Assembly: GCA_000151295.1 (NCBI GenBank)
Contig: GG745332.1
Span: forward strand, 1,596,984 to 1,641,332
Source: Allomyces macrogynus ATCC 38327
Taxonomy: Eukaryota > Blastocladiomycota > Blastocladiomycetes > Blastocladiales > Blastocladiaceae
DNA: 44,349 nt
Direction of reading: 5' to 3'
The position numbers were made by a program, and so were the translations under genes. The notes beneath the pieces were generated by a model. The model was not told where the DNA came from and searched no databases. It saw nothing but the letters and a program-made list of their open reading frames with translations. Below, piece by piece: positions 20,411 through 32,747 of this stretch. Position 1 is the stretch's first letter. Each line of letters starts with the position of its first letter.

Positions 20411-22628
20411 ATGCCCGCCACGCAGCGTGAGCGCCGCATCACCAAGAAGGGTTCGTCGTCTTACCATGCACGGTTCATGGTCCCGCTGCCGGACGGGGCT
20501 CGCAGCGGCGCTGTCGAGCTCCAGGAGCCGCGCGCGCAACTGCGCTGGGTCCTCTTTTCTTCCCGCACCTTTCCACTAACCGAGTACGATCGCACCTGCT
20601 AGCCGCCGAGACGGCGACGCCGTACGCGACCAAGGGCCGCAAGGCGACCAAGGCCGCCAAGGCCAACGACGAGGACGCTTCGCCGGCGCCGCGCCGGTCG
20701 GCGCGCACGACTAAGGCCGAGGAGGCGGTGCCTGCTGCCGCCTCGAAGAAGAAGGCGGCCGCGACCAAGACGACGGCCAAGAAGCCCGCGGCTAAGACCA
20801 AGGCCGCCGCGGAGCCTGCCGCGAAGAAGACGACGACCGCGAGCAAGCCCAAGGCCGCACCCAGGAAGGCGCCCGCGACCAAGGTCGCGACGACGCCCAA
20901 AGTGCCCAAGGCCCCGAAGGCCGCCAAGGCGCCGAAAGTGCCCAAGGAGCCCAAGCCCGCCAAGGAGCCCAAGGCGCCCAAGGTCGTCAAGATCATCGAG
21001 GGCCCGCTCGCGGTCCCGGAGCGCAAGGAGCGCGCGGGCGAGGTGTACGCGTTTGGCAGTGGCGAGACGGGCCAGCTCGGTACGTTCTCCTCTCTCTGGT
21101 CTCCGCAGCGCCTGCTTTGAGGGCGTAAGAAGCGTCGGATCTGACTCTTTTCGCTTCGATCGATCACGTCGATAGGGATGGGCGAGGACGTCCAGGATGC
21201 GGCCAAGCCCAAGCCCGTGCCGGACCTCAAGGGTGTCGCCATCGTCGACGTGGCCGTGGGCGGCCTGCACAACCTCGCGCTGACGGCCGACGGCAAGGTT
21301 CGCATCCGACTCGCCATTTCTTCGCTTCACCCTGCACCCCATGGCATCGCATGCACGCTGAGTCCCGATCTGGCGTTTTCTCGACCGTGCGACTGACCCT
21401 CTCCCTTACCACGATCCAGGTCTACTCGTGGGGCTGCGGCGACGAAGGCGCGCTCGGTCGTCCCGTGGCGGCGGGCGAGGAAAACGACATTGGCGAGATC
21501 CCCGACTCGCAGACCTACGACTTTGTCAAGCTTGCGGCCGGCGGTTCGATTTCGCTCGGTCTCACGGCGTCGGGCCAAGTCTACGCATGGGGCACGTTCC
21601 GCGGCGAGCAGGCCGGCAAGCTCGGGTTCCGCCCGGGCGTCGAAAAGGTGTTTGCGCCGCAGCTGCTCGACTTCCCCGACTTCCAAAAGCACAAGTTTGT
21701 CGACATTGCCGCGGGCGACAACCATGCGCTGACACTGACCTCGACGGGGCTCGTCTACGCGTGGGGCAACTCGGAGCAGGGCCAGACCGGGTTCCACCGG
21801 CACCGGCTCGAGTCGGGCTTGGTGCCCATGGCGCTCAAGACGATCAAGGCCACGGTCAAGGCGATCGCCTGTGGGTCGTATCACTCGCTGTGCATTGACG
21901 AGGACGGCGATGTGTGGACGTTTGGCGCCAACAACTTTGGCCAGTGTGCGCGACACGAGTCGGAGCAGGTCGCCAAGCCCGACATGATCCGGTTCCCGGA
22001 CCCGGACACGATGCGCGCCGTGCAGATCGACGCGGGCGAACACCACTCGCTCGTGCTGCTCGAGGACGGCCGCGTGCTCGCGTTTGGCAGGACCGACGGC
22101 CACGAGCTCGGGCTCGGGTTCTTGCGGCTCAACCACCAGGGCGAGTTGACCAACGACGACGTGTTTGATACCTACAAGGACGCGGACGGCACCGTCACGC
22201 AGCACAAGCGCACCAAGTCGTCGATTGCCCGCCCGACGATGATTTCGAGTCTCGAGAACATTGCGCAGATTGCCGCCGGCACGCACCACAACATTGCCGT
22301 CGACAAGGCGGGCAAGGCCTACCACTGGGGCACGAACATCAACAGCCAGCTCGGTAACGGCTCCGACGACGATGTCGAGACGCCGCAGGCCTACGACTTT
22401 TCCAAGTCGGGTGCGCTGGTCGTCCAGGCTGGGTGCGGCGCGCAGCATTCGGTGCTGCTGATCGAGAAGCCCGGTGCCAAGAAGGCCGCCCCTGCTCCCG
22501 CCACTGCCGCTGCCGCGTCGTCGAGTAACGCCAACAGTGCCGCTGCCAATGGCCAAGCCAACGGCACGCCGGCGGCGTCGCAGGACGCTGATGGTGATAC
22601 CCCGATGAAGGACGCGAGCCAATCGTAA
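20411..22628 (+). CDS. RCC1: Ran guanine-nucleotide exchange factor RCC1
   Basis: Four exons, 20411-20426, 20603-21079, 21176-21297 and 21420-22628, give about 607 residues. RCC1 (Prp20/Pim1 in yeasts) sits on chromatin and loads Ran with GTP, driving nuclear transport and spindle assembly. Seven blade motifs are visible: VYAFGSGETGQLG, VYSWGCGDEGALG, VYAWGTFRGEQAG, VYAWGNSEQGQTG, VWTFGANNFGQC, VLAFGRTDGHELG and AYHWGTNINSQLG. The N-terminal ~150 residues are a Lys/Ala/Pro-rich tail (AKKPAAKTKAAAEPAAKK and PKAPKAAKAPKVPKEP) like that of histone H1. The C-terminus after the propeller is Ala/Asn-rich. The first intron is uncertain: a GTTCGT donor after KKG, instead of GTGAGC, would also fit phase. 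Intron 1 is long (176 nt) and has a CTAAC branch site. Confidence 0.93.
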
Positions 22629-23243
22629 GGTGGCGACTCGGGTCTCGGCGTCCGCGGGGCCCGCGCGGCGACGCACACATGTCGTCGCCGCAAGTCGATC
22701 CGATTGATCAGTTTGATGTTTCTTCGTTTATCTTTATTCGTATCCTTCTTTCCTCCTTCCCCCACACCCGCGCACATCGTGAGCGTGGTGCGCGCGCCTT
22801 GTTTTTGATGTTTTCTCGTTGCTGCTGTGGTTCCGTTCCGTTGGGACGATTGTTTGTTGATTCGTTCGTGAATGTTTTTCTCTGGGCTCGCTGTTTTCTC
22901 GTCGTGCTTTGCGTTTCCCCCGCCGTTTCCTGCTCCCACAACACTTCAGACGCTCCTGGCCTCTCAACCCGGTGCTTGTGATTCGGATATTTATTCAACC
23001 AACTATCTCCCAGCGCTGTGATTTCTTGACCCGTCTGTTTTACCGCCTACACCCGAGATGCGAGCCCACCGACAAGCGGGAAACTGGAATGGAAACGAGG
23101 ACCCTCATCATGAAGTTCGAGCGAAAATAATCTGTGTAATGATATCCAGAACGGCTTGCTACCAACCCCGAGCGCGCTGGTACGGACAAAAAAAAAAACC
23201 ACAGCAGCGGCGTCGGCCGGTCCGCGCCCACCACCCCCCTCCC
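22629..23243. other. Convergent 3' region, pyrimidine-rich
   Basis: 615 bp between the stop of RCC1 (+) and the stop of the next minus-strand gene. The plus strand is T-rich (TTTATCTTTATTCG, TTGTTTGTTGATTCG), as expected of 3' UTR. No gene is called. Confidence 0.5.
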
Positions 23244-25497
23244 TCACACGACATGGTACCGCTGCGAATCGTGCTTGGACGAATCACGGCACATGCGTTC
23301 CATGATCGCATCCACCTCACTAAATGCGCGTTCCTTGCGTACGCCCGGGGCATCCGCGCTCTGATCGTCCAACCGCCGCCCGTTCAACCTCGACACGCGG
23401 TGCAACACTTGGCCCAGGAACATATCGCGCTCCTTGTCTTCGGACAACGTGTACCGCTGGTCATTCAGTGCCGACCCTTTCGCGACGCGGTCCACATCCA
23501 CTTTCAGCGCCTCGAGCGCCGCGATTCGACGATCTTTCGGCGCGACCGCTTCCTGGTCGCGCATCCGTGACCTTTCCGCGAGCCGGTCGAGTGTGGCACC
23601 AAGGCGTGCGAGCTCCATCCGCCGGACCGTATCCGGCGCGACTTGCACGCGCTGCGCGGCAAACGCCGCGGGGACGCGGCCGGCAGTCATCGCCACGGCC
23701 TCGGCCACCCGGTCGCGCTCGAGCGGCGCGTGGATTGCGCGCTGGTTCTCGAGCCGGCCACGGGCGAGCCGCGCGATCTGGCCCTCGGTCGCGGCCGATG
23801 CCATGCGGTCCTCCTGCGCGCCGGAAAGAGAGACGCACTGGTTGCTCAGTTTCCGGCCGCCGAGGTCTTGCAGCCGCTCGATGGCCACCATGACGCGCTC
23901 GAGGTCGGCGGGGAGCGCGGCAGCGGGCGTGGCCGGTGCGGCGGGCGCTTTCGCGCCGAGGCCGGGCATGACAGCCTGTATCATCCCATCGAGCGCATCG
24001 GCGTGCTTTTCCGATGGCGGCGGTGGGGGGGCGGTGCCGTCGTAGACGGTGGACGCGTCAGACGAGTCGTCCATGACGGCCGCATACGACGGCAGCGGCG
24101 AGTCCGGTGACGGTGCCGCGAGGGCGGGGAGCGGGGACGTCGGGAGCGGCGTGCGCGCGGCGCACATGCCGGCAACGACGTGCATCGACGCGCCGACGGC
24201 TGCCCACTCGTCGGGCGTCGGGTCGCGGTGCAGGTCGAGCAGCGTATACACGTCCTCGAGCAGCCCCGCGAGCGCAAGCGCGAGCGCGCCCTCGGGCCCG
24301 GACGTCGCGGGCGTGTCGTCCACAGGCGGCGTCGCGATTTCCGCGGGACTCAGGGCGTCCAGGAGCTGCACGGTCGATGATGCGCCGGATGGGATGTTGC
24401 TGTCGTCGTCAGCGGTCTTGGCGCGCCGGCGCGAGAGTGACGCGAGTAACCGTTTCCCTGCCGACATGCCGGGGGACGGCGGCGCGGTGGGCGAGGTACT
24501 GGCGGCAGGACTCGATGGGGACGTGGTGCAGGTTGCCGGGACAGCGAGTGGGTCAGCGCTCGATGCGCGTGTCGGTGGGCTCGTCGCGGACCGCATCCGG
24601 TTGGTCCCGCCGGGTTGCGACCGCAGCGATTGCAGGAGAGACTGTGCCGTGGTCGCTTGTAGCGACGTGGACTGCGGGAGAAGGTCGTCCGAGCCCGTAC
24701 ACGTCGGGTCCAAACGCGACGAGACGGTGCGCCGGTCGGCGTCCATGACGGTCACGGGCGGAATGCTCGTAACTGCGCGCGACGGGGCAGAGGCCGATGC
24801 GGACGCAGATGCGGTGGACGGGACGGGCTGCAGCGTCGGGGTTGCCGCAGCGGTTTTGGCCTCGCGCACGAGACGGCACACGAGCGCCTGGAAGGCGTCG
24901 AGCGAGGCCTCGCGGAGCTGGATCAGATCGGCCTCGGTCGCCGATGTGGCCTGCTATAGGAATAAAAGTCAGTCCCCATCCACCCATATTAAGTCCTGGC
25001 GGGACGAATTTGAGAACAACGTACAGCTGCCATCCCGCCGGCGGGATTGCTTAAGGACCTTGCGACTGCCGTGTACGCCGGTGGAGAAGCTGGCCGGCTC
25101 GACGAGCTTCTGCGTTGCAGGTCCGTCGATGGCACCGCCGGTGCATTTGCGAGCAGCTGGTGCAACGTCGTTGGGCTCGTCGGGCGCGCACTCGATGCGG
25201 TCGGGGGCAGGCGGGAAAAGCTCGGGATGGGACTCGCCGCTGCGCTCGACGTGGCGCTCGATACGCTCCCGGCAAAGAGCAGATTGGAGCTCTCGCTTGT
25301 TGTGAGGAGGGTGGCCGTCGAGTCAGGGCGCGCACGCTGCTATCGAGCACCACATCGGGAGAATGAGAAACATCATCATTTTGCACAACATAGACGGCAT
25401 CGCTGATGTCAAATAGTGCAGCGGTAATTACCTCGCCGGCGCCGTCGCGTAATGGGCTCGCGGCATGCTGGCCCTTGCGCTGGAGAAGGGGCATCAT
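23244..25497 (-). CDS. Unrecognised protein with repeated N/D-Q motifs
   Basis: Three exons, 25497-25432, 25339-25025 and about 24950-23244, all phase 0, give about 695 residues. The second intron could end three bases earlier, adding one Gln. The N-terminal two thirds are Ser/Thr/Ala/Pro-rich and likely disordered, with one helical stretch (DLIQLREASLDAFQALVCRL) at the start of exon 3. The C-terminal ~240 residues are helical and charged, and repeat a short motif with N/D-Q-R/S: RKLSNQCVSL, RLENQRAIHA, RMRDQEAVAP, ALNDQRYTLS, RLDDQSADAP and KHDSQRYHVV. No signal peptide or membrane segment is seen. I do not recognise the family and infer no function. The start could be either of two adjacent ATGs. 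Confidence 0.65.
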
Positions 25498-27664
<2,167 letters not shown>

Positions 27665-28160
27665 TTGGGGCGATTTTGGGATTTTTCGTTTTGCGGGGGT
27701 TGCGTGCTGCTGGCCAGGACGAGCGTCGCGCGCCGACCGAGGGCAGCGTCGGCGAGCGTCCTGGAGGTGTAGCGTCGCGTATTTATCAATTCATCATGAT
27801 CAAGTCTTGGGTGCCAAATGAAAGCATCGGTTGGCCATGCGTGCAGCCGATAAATGAAGTGCGAGCTGCAGAGACTCGAGGGCTAGGGCTGCGCAACGAT
27901 TGACCATTTTGGCCATGATCAGCGGCGACCGAAGGGCGAGCATTGCCGATGGCGACAGATCAAAATGTACAAGAACACGTTGGAAGCACGTCCACGCGTC
28001 TTCTGGGCATCCACGCGTTCTTTTGAGAGATCCAGGATGGAGAAGCGCGTTGGCGCTTGCCGGGGCGAAGTGTTGCGTGCCGGTGCGCGAGATCCTTCGT
28101 GCAGGATCACCAAAGCATCACCCAAGGCTCGGGCCAATGGGAAGGATGCGTGAGCTTTTG

Positions 28161-28220
28161 CCAATCCCAAATGCGGATGCGCATTGCACCCCGGAGCAGC
28201 CGACCAAACGGGTATAAAAA
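28161..28220 (+). promoter_or_regulatory. CCAAT plus TATA box
   Basis: CCAAT at 28161-28165 and TATAAAAA at 28213-28220 form a textbook core promoter on the plus strand, unusual in this TATA-poor window. The first ATG downstream is at 28472, opening a 58-codon frame. The CAP gene starts 1.6 kb further on. Confidence 0.6.
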
Positions 28221-28471
28221 CACCAGCAGCGGGGCGCTGACGAGTCGCGGACTCTGCCTCTCTCGCGCTCCCTCTCTCTTGATCGACGTCGACCTCGAGC
28301 GCGTGCACGCTGCCCGTCGTCGTAGACCAGCAGTACCCGTAAGCCGTTGTCCTCGCGTCTCGATTGCTCGAGAAGTGGTGCGTGTCTGCCTCGCGCACCT
28401 TTTGGATCAACATCCCTTTTTCTCCACCCCGTTTCTTGCCCAGTGCGGGCGAGCCGGATCCTGGGTCCGGC

Positions 28472-28648
28472 ATGCGGTCGACCACCAACCAACCAACGAA
28501 TCAACGAGTGCACTCTCGACGACAAGTGGTGTGCGGCGCGGGCGGCAACCGTCGCCATCAACGACGAAGAGTGGTGAGTGGCTCGTGGTCCGGGTCCCGT
28601 TTGGTGTGTGCCGTGGCCGGTGGTGGTGCTCATCGACGTGATTCGTGA
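28472..28648 (+). CDS. Small ORF downstream of TATA box (doubtful)
   Basis: This is the first ATG after the TATA box and opens 58 codons, starting MRSTTNQPTNQRVHSRR. It is Arg/Gly-rich with no family resemblance. A donor-like GTGAGT lies inside it at about 28573. It may be an upstream ORF in a leader, part of a spliced exon, or noncoding. Confidence 0.2.
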   Translation: MRSTTNQPTNQRVHSRRQVVCGAGGNRRHQRRRVVSGSWSGSRLVCAVAGGGAHRRDS

Positions 28649-29341
28649 TTTGGACGACGGCGACTCAAGGGCGGCGGTGGCAAAATCAGTTGCATGATTG
28701 GGACCATGCATTCAGCTCGGCAACGTGCGCACGCCTCCGACTTGTTCGGCGCCGGCGGTCCGTCACATCTGTGTGGTGTGTGATGCTGGCGTCCCCACCA
28801 GCGCCGAATTGCTTCGAGCGCGTGTGCGCTGTCGTCGAGCTGCTGCCCCCAGCCGTTGCCCGGCCCGCCCGCCGTCGCGCGTCCGTGTCCATCGCGTGGT
28901 GGTGGTCGTGGTGGTTGCTCGCGCGGCCACGTTGCGCTGCGCAAATTGTTCTGGACTCGGACCCAATTTGCACCCCTTACGCCGCGGCGAGTGCGCGGGT
29001 TTCGCGTTACGCTCGGGCGCGTGCGCGGCGGTCTCGACTCTCTCTCGTTTCGTGTGCGTGTGGTGCGCGGCCGGGCCCGAAATCCATGTGGTTCGCGGGC
29101 GTGTGTTGGCACTTGGCCGTGCAATTTCGGGCGAAGGGGCGGCATTCGTTGTGTCACGCGGCGAGTGTGGATTTGGCGTTTGGCCATGCTTCTCGACTGC
29201 GAAAAGCATCGCCCACTCGCGTCGCAACGCCACCCGCCACCTGCGCCCGCCACCGACCGCGGCCACTTCGACCACCACGCACCGACCACCACGCACCGCG
29301 GCCACTTGCGACCACCCACCGTCGCCGCCCAACCAACAACG

Positions 29342-29366
29342 AGGCGACGCCCACGCACGCACGCAC
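29342..29366. repeat. ACGC microsatellite
   Basis: About five tandem copies of CACG/ACGC. No coding role is inferred. Confidence 0.7.
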
Positions 29367-29813
29367 GCACGCGCACCTGCGCATGTTCTCTGCCGTGTTC
29401 GGCGCCCGCACGCCCTCGCGATCCGCAGCGCCGGATGCCCAATGCTCGCGCAAACCTTCGCGATGGTTGGTTGCCCGCTTGCTTGCTCGCACGGGCACGC
29501 GTGAACGCCATGCCGCCGCCCACCATGCCCGCTCGCCCGCGCCTTCTTCAATCCCCTCCCCCCTCGCCCCTTTCTCTCTCCAACAGGACCAGACTGACCG
29601 ACCAACTCTCTCGACGACGCGCTCCATCCAGCCCCTCGCGTCCGCTCGTGCTCCACGACGGCTCCGCTCCATAGACCTATAGACGCGCCAGCCTTTGTGC
29701 CCGGCCCGGTGATATTTTGTTGATTGCTCGCCGCCGTCGTCGTCCTCGACTCGCCCGCACGCTCGCGCTCTTTCGCTCGCACCACTCTCCACCCACCTAC
29801 ACGCATCATCACC

Positions 29814-32021
29814 ATGAAGTTTTCCGCTGCCGCCATCGGCACGGTTCTGCTCGCGGCGTCGGCCGCTGTTGTTGAGGGTAGCTCGGGCTCAGTTGTTCCC
29901 GGCAAGGCGCCCGCTCCGGGCCAGCAGACCTACGTCGACGGCAACGTACCGCAGTACGTCGAGTACGCGCTGACCAAGCTGAACGAGATTCGTCGCGCGC
30001 ACGGGCTCGGCGAGCTGTGCATCAACAAGGCGCTGCAGGACGCGGCGCAGTCCGGTTCCGACTGGCAGGCGTCGCGGTCGGCCATGGCGCACCAGTCGGA
30101 CGGCCAGATCAAGGCGCGCTACTCGTCATTTGGCTACGACTGGGGCGGTTACGTCGAGAACGTGGCCGTGAACTTGGTCGGCATCGACTCGACGCAGAAG
30201 GGCACCTGCTTTGGCTCGCACCCGTACGTCAAGATCTCGGACGACATGACGGCCGCTGAGTACGTGATCAGCTGCCAGTGGTGGAACTCGGAGTACCACC
30301 GCAAGAACATGCTCGAGCCCGAGGTCAACCAGGTCGGCATCGCCTACGCCAAGGGCACCTACAACGGCATGGGCAACGCCTATTACTGGACCCAGAACTT
30401 TGGTATCTCGTCGCAGGCCTGCATCAAGAAGTGCAACGGCCAGTGCCCGGGCCCGCAGCAGCCCGCTCAGCCCGCTCAGCCGGCCCAGCCCGCGCAGCCG
30501 CAGCCGCCCAAGGTCGTCGTCGTCACGCAGACGCCCGCCAAGCCGCCGGTCGTTGTCGTCACGCAGCAGCCGCAGCCGCCCAAGACGGTCATCATCACCA
30601 AGGAAGCGCCCAAGCCGTCGATTGTGGTCATCACCAAGACGCAGACGCCCGTCATTGTCACACAGACGCCCGTGCAGACGTGCCCCGGCTCGCCCAACTG
30701 CCCGCCGCCCGTTGTCATCGTCACCAAGACCCAGCCCACGTGCCCCGGCTCGCCCGACTGCCCGGTCGTCACTCCCACGCCGACGCCGTCGACCCCCGTT
30801 TGCCCTGGATCGCCCGACTGCCCGGCGCCCAAGCCGTCGACGACCCCTGCTCCGGTGTGCCCTGGCTCGCCTGATTGCCCGGTCACCACTCCCGTCGTGA
30901 CGGTCACGGTCCCGTCGACGCCACAGACCAACACGGTCGTGATCCCGCCCACGACCTTGACCCAGACGGTCACGCAGACGGTCCCCGACTCGCCCGCTAG
31001 CACCGTGCCCGTGTGCCCTGGCCCGAACTGCAGCACTGTGTCGGTGCCCGACTCGCCTGCCTCGACTTCGCCTGTGTGCCCTGGCCCTGGCTGCGAGTAC
31101 CCGGCCTCGACGCCCACGACGACGATCCAAGTGCCGGAATCGCCCGCCGAGACGACGCCCGTCGAGGTGCCCGTCAAGACGGTTCCCGCGCAGAAGTGCT
31201 CCAAGGTGACGCGCACCATCACCAAGTGCAAGAAGACGGTCCCGACCACCGTGCCCGTCGTCCCGGTCGTTCCCACGGCTACCGTGCCCGTCGTCCCGGT
31301 CGTGCCCACGGCTACCGTGCCCGTTGTGCCCGTCGTCCCGACTCAAACTGTCGTTGTTCCGGTCGTTCCTACGCAGACGGTGCCGATTACGCCGACGCAA
31401 ACGGTCGTTGTGCCTGAGACGCCGCAGTCGACCAAGCCCTCGGTGCCCGAATCGCCTGCTGAGACGATCCCCGGGGAGGACTACGGCGAGCTCGAAACCC
31501 CGACCGTTCCGTCGGTCCCGACGGCCACGATCCCCTCGACCCCGTCGACCGTGACCGTGCCCTCGATCCCCACGTCGACCGTCACGGTGCCCTCGATCCC
31601 TACGGCTTCGACTCCGGTCGTTCCCGTCGTGCCGACCTCGACGGTGCCCGTGGTTGTGGTCCCGACGACCACCATCTCGGTGAGCGAGATCCCGAAGGCC
31701 AGCACGCCCGTCCCGACGGCCACGACGCCCGCGCATGAGGACTACGACTATGGTACGCTCGAAGTCCCTGAGCTTCCGGCGGCCACGACGCCCACGGACG
31801 ACACGTACGGCGACCTCGTGGTCCCGTCGGAGACGGCCAAGCCGACGGCCACGGCCTCGACCACCAAGGCTGCCACCACGGCGTCAACGACGGCCGCTGC
31901 GACCACGTCGGCTGCTGCCACGACCACGTCGGCCGCTGCGACCACGTCGTCGGCTGCCGCGACGACGACGGCGGCGCCGGGCAAGAAGCTCAACGACGAC
32001 GCAGCCGACTCGTTCTACTAG
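29814..32021 (+). CDS. Secreted CAP-domain protein with long Thr/Pro/Val tail
   Basis: A single exon of 735 residues. It starts with a signal peptide (MKFSAAAIGTVLLAASAAVV). A CAP/SCP/PR-1 domain covers about residues 45-205: LTKLNEIRRAHGLGELCIN, then MAHQSDGQIK, ENVAVN, WWNSEYHRKNMLEPEVNQVG and YYWTQNFG. The conserved His, Glu and His of CAP proteins are present. The tail carries repeated cysteine pairs (CPGSPNCPP, CPGSPDCP three times, CPGPNC, CPGPGC), Val-Pro repeats (VPVVPVVPTATVPVVP), two EDYDYGTLE/DYGELE-type acidic patches, and an Ala/Thr stretch before the end GKKLNDDAADSFY. The tail looks like an O-glycosylated stalk. CAP proteins bind lipids or sterols; the role here is unknown. There is no GPI signal at the end. 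Confidence 0.9.
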   Translation: MKFSAAAIGTVLLAASAAVVEGSSGSVVPGKAPAPGQQTYVDGNVPQYVEYALTKLNEIRRAHGLGELCINKALQDAAQSGSDWQASRSAMAHQSDGQIKARYSSFGYDWGGYVENVAVNLVGIDSTQKGTCFGSHPYVKISDDMTAAEYVISCQWWNSEYHRKNMLEPEVNQVGIAYAKGTYNGMGNAYYWTQNFGISSQACIKKCNGQCPGPQQPAQPAQPAQPAQPQPPKVVVVTQTPAKPPVVVVTQQPQPPKTVIITKEAPKPSIVVITKTQTPVIVTQTPVQTCPGSPNCPPPVVIVTKTQPTCPGSPDCPVVTPTPTPSTPVCPGSPDCPAPKPSTTPAPVCPGSPDCPVTTPVVTVTVPSTPQTNTVVIPPTTLTQTVTQTVPDSPASTVPVCPGPNCSTVSVPDSPASTSPVCPGPGCEYPASTPTTTIQVPESPAETTPVEVPVKTVPAQKCSKVTRTITKCKKTVPTTVPVVPVVPTATVPVVPVVPTATVPVVPVVPTQTVVVPVVPTQTVPITPTQTVVVPETPQSTKPSVPESPAETIPGEDYGELETPTVPSVPTATIPSTPSTVTVPSIPTSTVTVPSIPTASTPVVPVVPTSTVPVVVVPTTTISVSEIPKASTPVPTATTPAHEDYDYGTLEVPELPAATTPTDDTYGDLVVPSETAKPTATASTTKAATTASTTAAATTSAAATTTSAAATTSSAAATTTAAPGKKLNDDAADSFY

Positions 32022-32400
32022 ACGATCAGCGTGTCGCTCGAGTAAGGGGGGAGGTATTGGAGAACGTTGGCCGCGTTAGATGCGGTTGACCGGGTTGGCG
32101 CAGCTGTGTGGTTGATTGGTTGATTTTGTTGTGCACTGGTGCGGCGCGTCTCGCGAGATGCGTCGGTTTTTGGTTTGTGCTCGTTTTTGCCATTGTTGGC
32201 GAACGCGCGACTTGGTGTTTGGTCGGTGTTTGATCAGTGTCAGGTTGCCGTCGTCGTTTTTGCTCTTGATGTTGGCGGGCTGGTCGATTGTCCTTGTGCG
32301 CGCGAGCAGCACCTCTGCCGCCACGAGTTGGATGGTCGGCTGCCTCTTGGTCATGCATAACAAATCACGTCCACATTTGAGCGTGTCCACCGTGCTCTCC
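31700..32400 (+). repeat. Left arm of a diverged inverted duplication
   Basis: The last ~100 codons of the CAP gene plus about 380 bp of downstream sequence recur, inverted, at 34083-34815. Matching stretches include the coding end (AAPGKKLNDDAADSF), GATGCGGTTGA, TTGTGCACTGGTGCGGCGCG and GGATGGTCGGCTG. Divergence is moderate, perhaps a fifth of positions by eye. Confidence 0.85.
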
Positions 32401-32747
32401 GCCGTCATTTTGCTCTTCGCGATCTCCGTGGTGGTGCTGCTCGCTGCCTCTCGTTGCTGCTTGTTCATTCCTCGTGCGAAAAAACGACTCGACAAAGGCA
32501 GGAACGGTCGCCACGTCGCGTGACAAGGCGTGCCACCTTCCCACGCGCCTTAACCGGCGAGACGACCACAGCGACTGCAAGTCCAAAAGCGAAGCTCAGC
32601 AAGGACTAACCGACGACGACTCGCGCTTCCTTGCCGTCCGCCGAGCTCACGACCGTGCTCAGCCAACGGCATTCGGCCCGCTGCCGCAGCTACTGCCACT
32701 GCTACTTCGCTCGCCTCGCCGCCAGCAAGCTCCATCTCCACGCCAAC

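Larger units (their letters stand above)
27665..29813. other. 2.1-kb region with TATA box but no clear gene
   Basis: A long gap before the CAP gene. It contains a good TATA box with an upstream CCAAT (separate entry), donor-like GTAAGC near 28339 and GTGAGT near 28573, and an ACGC microsatellite at about 29342-29366. Several long frames on both strands cover 28.6-29.9 kb, but they overlap each other and are Arg/Pro/His-rich, as expected of noncoding GC-rich DNA. The most economical reading is a long, perhaps spliced, leader for the CAP gene, or an unrecognised transcript. Confidence 0.45.

Noticed and set aside
28630..29905. Long overlapping frames on both strands (up to 380 codons)
   Set aside because: They overlap each other in several frames, are rich in Arg/Pro/His/Ala, have no motifs, and are what GC-rich noncoding DNA produces by chance.
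30126..31736. 536-codon minus-strand frame opposite the CAP gene
   Set aside because: Its Arg/Gly/His-only composition (RRGRRDGR and the like) is the mirror image of the Thr/Pro/Val repeat codons of the sense gene.
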